Shown here: positions 55,571 through 64,000 of the stretch, piece after piece
How positions within the stretch are numbered: position 1 is the stretch's first letter
Layout: the number at the start of each line of letters is the position of its first letter
NCBI GenBank assembly: GCA_047967505.1
Contig: CM106540.1
Reading direction: 5' to 3' (one strand)
DNA: 64,000 nucleotides
From: Dipteris shenzhenensis
Taxonomy: Eukaryota > Polypodiophyta > Polypodiopsida > Gleicheniales
Made by a program: the position numbers and the translations under genes
Notes under the pieces: model-generated
Databases searched by the model: none
Told to the model about the DNA's origin: nothing
The model's input: only the letters and a program-made list of their open reading frames with translations

Positions 55571-56400
55571 CTTTTTGTTCACTCCCCAATCCTTAGAAGG
55601 TGGAAAAACAAGCTTTTTAGCACACAAAAATGCAAATCTCACCTACTTCCCTATGGATCTAGTCTTTGAAGTCTTCAGACACAACATCACACATGCTATT
55701 GTACACACAATGGTATAGTCTGATCAAAAATTCGATGCACACACAAAAAATTTATTTGTGTCACACAGCATGGTTCCAGGGCGGTCACACCTTTGTCGCG
55801 AACAGAGAGTGTCATATTAAATTCTAAATCTCTCACTCATTTTACATTAAATGTTATTGAAACTTTGTAGGTGGTCTCTTTACATTATGTAGAGCTTAAC
55901 TTGATTTATTGGTAATTATTTGAATGACTTATCTAATTATAAATAATTATTTATAATAAATAAAGTCATAAAATACATGCATTTTAGTAGCACACCACAT
56001 TGTTTTAGTATTTTGAATAATTAAGCAAATCCAATTCGGTGGAAGGTTAGTAGGCACATAAGGGTGTGGTTCAATCATCAAATCCCAAATCCAACGGTTA
56101 GATTTAGGAAGATTGAAGTTTAATTTTTACTTTTACTCCTTAGAGGATCAATAAATAATATTAAAAATAAATCTAGTAATTCTCAAACATGACCAGACAT
56201 TTCAAAAATGTCAAAATTTTTAGTCCTTCGCATGATGAATAATAGGAAAAAAATTTGGTTAAATTTGAGTAAGGGAAACATACAATATGGCCTCCAAGAG
56301 TAAAATCTCCCTTTTGTGGGGGAAAAAGGGCCACCCAAGCCTAATACCAAGACAGGGTAGGCTTGGTATTAGGCTTGGTGAGGTAGGCTAGGAGCATCAC
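55571..56400. other. AT-rich stretch without a recognised gene
   Basis: No long frame. 'taggcttggtattaggcttggt' is a short direct repeat at about 56358. Nothing else was recognised. Confidence 0.4.
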
Positions 56401-56439
56401 CGACCTTAGTGGCAAGCCTTTGGAGTGTGCATCCTGCCC

Positions 56440-56880
56440 ATGTGGAAGGCTGAGTCATCTATTTTTGCCTTGCAACCATGCCACATTGTTAGACCACATG
56501 GTGCCATGTCATCAAGGAGATGTGACATCACTCCTTGCCATGTCACGTTAGATTGCCACACGTGCTGCCACATCAGCCACATGTGCCACCTCATCATTCC
56601 ACATCATAGGAACTCTTGGAGCCATGTCATCACACCTTGCCACCTTGGCATACCTCCTCAACATTGCCACATCACCAATCCCTCCACCTCAATTTGCCAT
56701 GTCAATCTACCACCTCATGAATGCCAACTCATCATGCCACATCACATTTCCATGTCATGGAAGAGACTCATATATTCCACACCATATTGCCACATCATCA
56801 CCATGCATGGTGCCACATGTATACACATCATGATGATGGCGAGCCACATCATCAACATGCATGGTAAGTTATACATGCAT
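56440..56880 (+). repeat. Degenerate minisatellite, TGCCACATCA words
   Basis: 'gccacatcatc', 'gccatgtcatca' and 'ccacctcatca' words recur more than 20 times at short irregular spacing. Open frames through it are His/Cys-rich from the repeats. Confidence 0.7.
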
Positions 56881-56884
56881 GTGA

Positions 56885-57185
56885 TTTGAGTCTCACGCAT
56901 AGAATACCACGATCGAGGTTTATGACCACGATGTGCGTGAGGCATAGAATACCACGATCGAGGTTTATGACCAAGGCATAGAATACCTCGATCGAGGTTT
57001 ATGACCGCCATGTGCATGACACATAGAATACCTCGATCGAGGTTAATGACCACGGTGTGCGTGAGGCATAGAATACATTGATCGAGGTTTATGACCACGA
57101 TCGAGGTATTTGGAAATGGAAAAATAATCAAATGACAAATCAAATTGTCATGGTTTATGACCACGATCGAGGTATTTGGAGTAGA
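56885..57185 (+). repeat. Tandem repeat with CGATCGAGGT core, about 45-60 bp units
   Basis: 'gcatagaatacc.cgatcgaggtttatgacca.g.tgtgcgtga' is repeated five to six times from 56898 to 57180. CTCGATCGAG occurs as a perfect 10-bp palindrome in the middle units. Confidence 0.85.
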
Positions 57186-57421
57186 CCACAAAAATTAGTT
57201 TCAAAGCAAAATCCAACGTAATTTTAGTAGCCAATTATTTTCAATCTTAGCACCTTCTCCACCAATAATAATCAAGAGCAATCTAGTGGATGAGTAAGAG
57301 CAATCTAATGGATGAGTTGAGGCTCTCTATCAGACACCACGTTTTGGTTCATTTCACCCATTCTTAGCCATTCTTGCCTCCCCATCACTTTGTCACACCT
57401 TCCATCCTACTTTCATTGAGA

Positions 57422-60358
57422 ATGGGTTCTCAAAGCCGTAGAGCTAATAGACGTGAAAGATGTAGGAACCCCCCCCCAAATCTCATTGATGAGGAGTGCA
57501 AGCGGAAGGCTCGTGAGCGCAAGAGAGCCTCTAGAGCTAGAGCTCGCGTTGCCACCACCGATCCACCTCCACCTCTACATCCCACCTCCACCTCCACCTC
57601 CACCCCCACCCCCACCCCCACCTCCATTGTCCCCCCCTCCATATCCTCATCCGCTCCCCTACCTCCAGCCTCTACCCTTCCCCTAGCCACCTACATTTTG
57701 CCCTCCACCTCTACCTCTTCCCCCTCCACCCTCCCCCCTCCCCCTCCCCCTCCCCCCCTTCCACTTGGCGCCTCCCTTCCCCCCTCCACCCTACCATCTC
57801 CCATTGATCCCCTTGCCCCACCTTGCAGCAGCAGTGTTGTTTCACGACGTGACTTGCCGAAGTCCACTATCCATCGTCATACTAGCAAGATTGTGCAGTC
57901 TTTTTTTAGTGACCTCATGCCAGCTTCGCAGTCTACTCTTCTCACGTCCCTGAATGATCACCCTACCTTGGTAGAGTGTAGGAGGCTTGCTGGTCTTGGT
58001 GCACGTAGAGATAGGATTGTATGTAGCGAGGTCCTTAGCAGTGTTCGATGTTCCTATGCTATTAAGCATAGGAACTCCAGTGATGCCTTGGCAACACATC
58101 GTGCTATTGTGGCTACCATTAGTAGACCTCATATGACAGGCCATGTGCGTACCGCTTCATGTCTTCTTCAGATTGCACCGCGCACATTGCGAGCATGCAT
58201 GATTAGGAGGCAGAGTCTAGAGGATAGTGAGACTGATGCTCTTTGGGGTTCGAGTGATCGTGCACCTCGCAGCGATCGATTGTTGGATGATTCCACTAGG
58301 TCCTTCATACAACAGTTTTGGGAGGAGCATTGCAGAGCATCCCCGGTGTTCAAGAAGGCATTGCGGAAGAGGGTGTCACGCGGTGTGTACATTGAGCATG
58401 GTGCATGTTTTTTGGATTGTACCCAGACTGAGTTGTACACTCAGTTTGTAGAGGCGCACTCGGAGTTCAGGATTGGGCAGAGGTCATTTGAGTGATGCAG
58501 GCCATGGTTTCTACGATGCTTGCAGGAGCGTGACACATGTTATTGTCGCTACCATGTGGATTTTGGATTGATGTATGACGTATTCCATTCCCTTGATGGT
58601 CATAGGGGAGTGGTTCCTACTAGCCCTCGCGACTTAATTCATTCCATATTGTGTACTCGAGATGGTGATGCTTTATTCCACTCCCTTGATTGTGTGGAAG
58701 GCAGGTGTACTTTGTGTGGTGACTTTGCTAGAGTGCCACAAGTTGCACTAGATACTTGTGACATGTAGATGGTTCATTGGCAGCAGTATGAGTACAGTAC
58801 CTTGACATTAGATGGTGGTGCACAGTTGAGGAGGTTGCAGCTTGTGGGGAAGGAGACACCACATGTTGTATTCATTGACAGTTTTCAAGGGAAGCTGTAC
58901 CACTACATACGCCACTCGCACACTGCGAAGTGGGAGGATCGTCAGTTCCGTGCATGTTTGAGGACATTTCCTATAGGGGTGGTTGTCTCAGTGGTGGACT
59001 TTGCGGAGAATTATACCTTTGCACCACAGCATGAGATCCAATCGGAGTATTATTTCTCTGAACAGGTGACGTGTGATTGAGTTATTGGTTTTTTAATGGC
59101 CTCATTATATTGAATTATTTCAATAGTCATATTTTTTTTCAATGCCATATTGCAGGTTGCTATATTTGTGCACATTAGCTATCATCATGCACAGGCTCAT
59201 GTGGATGGCATTGATAGCACCATGGACTCATGCGTCATTGTACAAGAGTATCACTTCTACATTAGTGATGATCGATCGCATGATGCCCATTTTGTGCAGC
59301 ATTGCTTCACTTTGCATGATAGTTTCTTGAGGGATCATGGTGTCACATGGCAGCGGTGCTGGATCTGGTCAGATGGCTGTGGTGGTCAGTTCAAATCTAC
59401 AAGACAGTTTTATTGGTTCTGCAGATGGCACCGTCAAACAGGCATTCCAATCACATGGAGCTACTTCGAGACATGGCACGGTAAGGGAGAGCACGATGGT
59501 GCAGGTGCTTGCATGAAGCGTGCTTTGCGTCGATACCAGGTGCGTCATAGTGTCGATCGCTTCAAGGATGCACATGATATGGTGCGGTGGTGCAGCCAGC
59601 ACTTATCCACTAGTGCTATCTCCTCGTTTCAATCGCGTGACGATAGGGTGGTGAGCCGGTATTTTTGGTGCATGGACATTGGGAGTCTTGATCGGTCTAG
59701 GCCTTTTGATTGTCGTTCAGTGTCTGGCACTCTTGATTTCCATTCCATCAGGAGCATAGGTGAGTCTCACCCCGCGATCTTTTCTCGACGGTTTGCATGT
59801 TTTTGCTCCGCATGCACTGATTATGATTGGGGAGGGTGCTCCATGATACCATGGGCCGATCCATGGGCATGGCAAGTGCTTTCTCCCTTCCAGCCTTGGG
59901 AGGAGGTACATGATGATGATCAGGATGCAGGATTCAGTTCCTCTAGAGATTATGACTAGCTTACAGATATGTTGTGTATTGGTGATATCTTTGCGGTCAT
60001 TGCTTCGGAGGGCAATGAGAAGGGTGTGGATTATTACTTGTTGCGATGCTCTGTGGTGAAGAGTGTGCTGAATGAGGATACAGTGGATGGGCATGGGATG
60101 CACTTGAATGCTCATAGCATGATCGTAGGTGGCTACTATTTTCAGCAGATACAGAGGCGTGGTCGCTATATTGAGATCTAGGAGTACATGGCGGATCAGG
60201 AGACATACATGTATTCTCATCTTGTTGTTGCGATCAAGATTACTTTGAGTTGTGTTCGCACTTGCAAGGCCAAATCCACTCCACGATGGCGCCTTGCAGT
60301 GGAGGATCACGAGAGCACACTTGCAACTATTGGCATGAGAGCCGATCCTGAGGAGTAG
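57422..60358 (+). pseudogene. Second transposase-like gene, two exons, four in-frame stops
   Basis: Exon 1 (57422-59065) and exon 2 (59156-60358) form one reading frame of 948 codons. The only lesions are TGA at 58493, TAG at 58766, TAG at 59957 and TAG at 60179. In order: a basic N-terminus (RRERCRN, CKRKARERKRASRARARV), a Pro/Ser/Thr-rich linker of about 100 residues, a helical middle, CRYHVDFGLMYDVF, VSVVDFAENYTFAPQHEIQS, IFVHISYHHAQAHVDG, WSDGCGGQFKSTRQFYWF, WHGKGEHDGAGACMKRALRR, an acidic linker, and a C-terminal domain (GVDYYLLRCSVVK, YMYSHLVVAIKI). DFAENY, SDGCGGQFK and HGKGEHDG are the conserved blocks of an RNase-H-like protein family widespread in invertebrates and some plants and probably derived from a transposase. 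The acidic positions are kept. No frameshift was seen in 2.9 kb. The gene sits between a tandem repeat and a satellite. Confidence 0.75.
59066..59155 (+). other. Spliceosomal intron in the second transposase-like gene (90 bp)
   Basis: The donor is CAG/GTGACG, and the acceptor TTGCAG/GTT follows a T-rich stretch with TTTTTTTTC. Splicing joins SEQ to VAIFVHISYHHAQ in phase 0 and restores the conserved block. The unspliced frame stops eight bases beyond the donor. Confidence 0.85.
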
Positions 60359-60690
60359 CACATTACATATCATAGTTTTGGGATCATCAGTTGATCAGAT
60401 AGATTTTTATTGGGTATCACTAGTTGATTACATATTTTTGTATTCGATATGTATCGGCTCACTGTGTGACCGTACCATTGTAATTTTCATGGACTCATAT
60501 TTTGTATTTCACTATGATGGTTTTATACATGTTCATACACATCATTGTATTAGATTCTATTTTATACATGATGTCTGTTGTCTTCTCTATGGGATTTGTT
60601 GTTTCTGTAAAATAAAAAATTGTTTATTAGTAGTAATGTTGTAATTGTGTTTTGTGCTTTAGGACATTTTAAAAATGTGACTAAGAAAAT
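60359..60690. other. 3' flank of the transposase-like gene
   Basis: T-rich DNA with 'aaaataaaaaattg' at about 60609, possibly polyadenylation-type sequence. No separate gene is supported. Confidence 0.4.
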
Positions 60691-60694
60691 TCGT

Positions 60695-63600
60695 GCACGT
60701 ACTAACCAAATACGCATGTGGACTTATCTGTTGGGGATGAAACTCTGCACGGCTCTTAGGCTACCCTAGACCTACATCCATGCAAGATCTAGTCTCCGAA
60801 TGATTTGGTACGTGCCACATGGAAGGTATAATCCATACATTTTTGCATGCACTCACTACTAGTGATGACTACGTATTGAAAATGGTGCACGTACTAACCA
60901 AATACGCATGTGGACTTATCTGTTGGGGATGAAACTTTGCACAGCTCTTAGGCTACCCTATACCTACATCTAGATTTGGTCTCCAAATTATTTGGTATGT
61001 GCCACATGGAAGGTATAATGCGTACATTTTTGCATGCACACACTACTAGTGACTATGCATGAAAAATGGTGCACGTACTAACCAAATATGCATGTGGACT
61101 TATCTGTTGGGGATGAAACTTTGCACCTACCCTAGACCTACATCCATGCAAGATTTAGTCTCTAACTGATTTGGTATGTGCCACGTGGAAGGTATAATGC
61201 GTACATTTTACAATCCCTACTAGTGACTACGTATGAAAAATGGTACACGCACTAACCAAATATACATGTGGACTTATCTATTGGGGATGAAACTTTGCAC
61301 GGCTCTTAGGCTACCCTAGACCTACATCCATGCAAGATTTGGTCTCTAACTGATTTGGTATGTGCCATGTGGAAGGTATAATGCGTACATTTTTACAATC
61401 CCTACTAGTGACTACGTATGAAAAATGGCGCACGTACTAACCAAATACACATGTGGACTCTCGGGGGGGTCACTCATCATATGTAACCCTATCACGTGAG
61501 TTCAATAGAAGGATTTTTTTTATTTCTAAAATTTACAGAAATAAATATACATAAGGGATTATTTAAAATAGTTTTGGAAAAAATTTACAGATTTGCATAG
61601 AAAAGGGGTACATTTTATTAATGAAATTTTTTACAGATAAGGGACTTTAAATATAGGCCTTGAACGCACGTGATATAGAGGGTTTATACATAGCGACCCC
61701 CCCGAGTGTGGACTTAACTGTTGGGGATGAAACTTTGCGCGGCTCTCAGGCTACCCTAGACCTACATCCACACAAGATTTAGTCTCAAACTGATTTGGTA
61801 TGTGCCATGTGGAAGGTATAATGTGTACATTTTTACAATCCCTATTAGTGACTACGCATGAAAAATGGCACACGTACTAACCAAATATGCATGTGGACTT
61901 ATCTGTTGGGGATGAAACTTTGCAGGGCTCTTAGGCTACCCTAGACCTACATCCATGCAAGATTTGGTCTCTAACTGATTTGGTAGGTGCCACGTGGAAG
62001 GTCTAATGCGTACATTTTTACAATCCCTACTAGTGACTACGTATGAAAAATCACGCACGTACTAACGAAATACGCATGTGGACTTATCTGTTGGGGATGA
62101 AACTTTGCACGGCTCTCAGGCTACCCTATATCTACATCCACGCAAGATTTGGTTTCCAACTAATTTAGTATGTGCCACGTGGAAGGTATAATGTGTACAT
62201 TTTTACAATCCCTACTAGTGACTACGCATGAAAAATGGCACACGTACTAACCAAATATGCATGTGGACTTATCTGTTGGGGATGAAACTTTGCGCGGCTC
62301 TTAGGCTACCCTAGACCTACATCCATGCAAGATTTGGTCTCTAACTGATTTGGTATGTGCCACATGGAAGGTATAATGCGTACATTTTTACAATCCCTAC
62401 TAGTGACTACGTATGAAAAAAGGCGCACGTACTAACGAAATACACATGTGGGCTTATCTGTTGGGGATGAAACTTTGCATGACTCTCAGGCTATGCTAGA
62501 CCTACATCCACGCAAGATTTTGTCTCCAACTGATTTGGTATGTGCCACGTGGAAGGTATAATGCGTACATGTTTACAATCCGTACTAGTGACTATGCATG
62601 AAAAATGGCGCACGTACTAACCAAATACGCATGTGGACTTATTTGTTGGGGATGAAACTTCGCATGGATCTTAGGCTACCCTAGATGTACATCCATGCAA
62701 AATTTGGTCTCCAACTGATTTGGTATGTGCCACGTGGAAGGTATAATGTGTACATTTTTACAATCCCTACTAGTGACTACGTATGAAAAATGGCGCACGT
62801 ACTAACCAAATATGCATGTGGACTTATCTGTTAGGGATGAAACTTTGTACGGCTCTGAGGCTACCCTAGACCTACATCCACGTTGGTCTCCAACTTATTT
62901 GGTATGTGCCACGTGGAAGGTATAATGCGTACATTTTTACAATCCCTACTAGTGACTACGCATGAAAAATTACGCACGTACTAACCAAATATGCATGTGG
63001 ACTTTAATCTGTTGAGGATGAAACTTTGCGCGGCTCTTAGGCTACCCTAGACCTACATCCATGAGAGATTTGGTCTCTAATTGATTTGGTATGTGCCACG
63101 TGGAAGGTATAATGTGTACATTTTTACAATCCCTACTAGTGACTATGTATGAAAAATGGTGCACGTACTAACCAAATACGCATGTGGACTTATCTGTTGG
63201 GGATGAAACTTTGCACGGCTCTCAGGCTACCTAGACCTACATCCACGCAAGATTTGGTCTCCAACTGATTTGGTATGTGCCACGTGGAAGGTATAATGCG
63301 TACATTTTTACAATCCCTACTAGTGACTACGCATGAAAAATGGCGCACGTACTAACCAAATATGCATGTGGACTTATCTGTTGGGGATGAAACTTTGCGC
63401 GGCTCTTAGGCTACCCTAGACCTACATCCATGCAAGATTTGGTCTCTAACTAATTTGGTATGTGCCATGTGGAAGGTATAATGCGTACATTTTTACAATC
63501 CCTACTAGTGACTACGTATGAAAAATGGCGCACGTACTAACGAAATACGCATGTGGACTTATCTATTGGGGATGAAACTTTGCACAGCTCTTAGGCTACC

Positions 63601-63765
63601 CTAGACCTACATCCACGCAAGATTGGGTCTCCAAGTGCTTTGGTATGTGCCATGTGGAAGGTATAATACGTACATTTTTACAATCCCTACTAGTGACTAC
63701 ATATGAAAAATGACGCACGTACTAACCAAATACGCATGTGGACTTAATTGTTGGGGATGATTTTG
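60695..63765 (+). repeat. 185-bp satellite with alternating monomer types
   Basis: About 15-16 monomers of about 185 bp: 'gcacgtactaaccaaatacgcatgtggacttatctgttggggatgaaactttgc', 'ggct.ttaggctaccctagacctacatcca', 'tttggtatgtgccacgtggaaggtataatgcgtacatttttacaatccctactagtgactac'. From about 61720 monomers alternate between type 1 (CTTAGG, CCATGCAAG, TCTCTAAC, ACGTATG) and type 2 (CTCAGG, CCACGCAAG, TCTCCAAC, ACGCATG), giving a 370-bp dimer. The first monomers (60695-61080) are more diverged. A 247-bp miniature element interrupts the array at 61460. Confidence 0.95.
61460..61706. mobile_element. Miniature element family A, complete, inside the satellite (247 bp)
   Basis: It begins CTCGGGGGGGTCACTC and ends GCGACCCCCCCGAG. 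TGTGGACT lies immediately on both sides (61452-61459 and 61707-61714), a perfect 8-bp target duplication of the monomer word 'atgtggacttat'. Interior halves carry the inverted words 'accctatcacgtga' and 'cacgtgatatagagggt'. There is no coding capacity. It must have moved by a transposase supplied elsewhere. Confidence 0.95.
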
Positions 63766-63945
63766 GACCAATCCTACATAATCATGTATTAATGTTAAAC
63801 ATACCAATGAGCACCATTCCATGCTAAACATTGACATTTTTATCTTAATCTACAATTTATAAAAATTAGTGACAATATTAGTGTAATAATTGCAAGCATT
63901 GATATATATGAAATTCAATATGATATTCAAAATGATAAAGTTCAT

Positions 63946-63950
63946 AGCAC

Positions 63951-63984
<34 letters not shown>

Positions 63985-63985
63985 T
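63946..63985 (+). repeat. (GA)n microsatellite
   Basis: About 17 GA units, with one GACAGA interruption, follow an AT-rich stretch at the window end. Confidence 0.9.
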
Positions 63986-64000
63986 TATACTTGAACACCT

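Overview
This is repeat-rich nuclear DNA from a land plant. The plant genes that can be recognised are an RPM1-interacting protein 4 (RIN4)/NOI-type gene, pieces of a plant sn-2 glycerol-3-phosphate acyltransferase (GPAT), and a piece of a lectin-type receptor-like kinase. The rest is Ty1/copia debris, DNA-transposon-like genes, miniature inverted-repeat elements and satellite DNA. Two large RNase-H-like transposase-type genes of families I associate mostly with non-flowering plants and invertebrates, and a TTAGGG-type rather than TTTAGGG-type interstitial telomeric tract, make a seed-free plant (fern, lycophyte or bryophyte) my best guess. This is inference and the species cannot be fixed from the sequence.

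Layout. 1-5 kb: three copies of one miniature element family, a telomere-like tract and a possible tRNA-derived SINE. 5-6.2 kb: CT-rich low-complexity DNA. 6.2-9.6 kb: a tandem repeat, an unrecognised degraded gene, and the first copy of a dispersed 150-codon reading frame that I call the MDV ORF. 9.6-16.8 kb: no recognisable gene, several minisatellites. 16.8-17.1 kb: front part of a GPAT pseudogene that stops exactly at a 26-bp sequence. 18.4-21.9 kb: the longest intact ORF, a transposase-like protein of about 1140 residues. 22-29.4 kb: a 182-bp satellite with a 910-bp higher-order period. 29.7-34.6 kb: purine-rich DNA, including about 17 copies of a 20-bp NotI palindrome embedded in G-runs. 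34.9-36.7 kb: the RIN4-like gene, the only host gene that looks functional. 38.2-39.0 kb: the next part of GPAT fused in frame to a receptor-kinase fragment, on the minus strand and bounded by the same 26-bp sequence. 39.5-42.3 kb: second MDV ORF copy and a second unrecognised gene. 43-50 kb: a copia gag fragment and a large inverted-repeat structure. 50.6-53.4 kb: a decayed coiled-coil gene. 53.8-55.6 kb: two copia remnants, one split by a 247-bp miniature element. 57.4-60.4 kb: a second transposase-like gene, with an intron and only nonsense mutations. 60.7-63.8 kb: a 185-bp satellite with alternating monomer types, interrupted by another 247-bp miniature element.

The main story is mobile-element history. 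A terminal-inverted-repeat element appears to have split a GPAT gene (4-bp target duplication), and a later rearrangement flipped one half to a site 22 kb away. Miniature elements sharing a CTCRGGGGG terminus and 8-bp target duplications sit in copia DNA and in satellite DNA. Several relics have died almost entirely by in-frame TAG/TGA stops rather than by frameshifts, which fits cytosine-methylation-driven decay.
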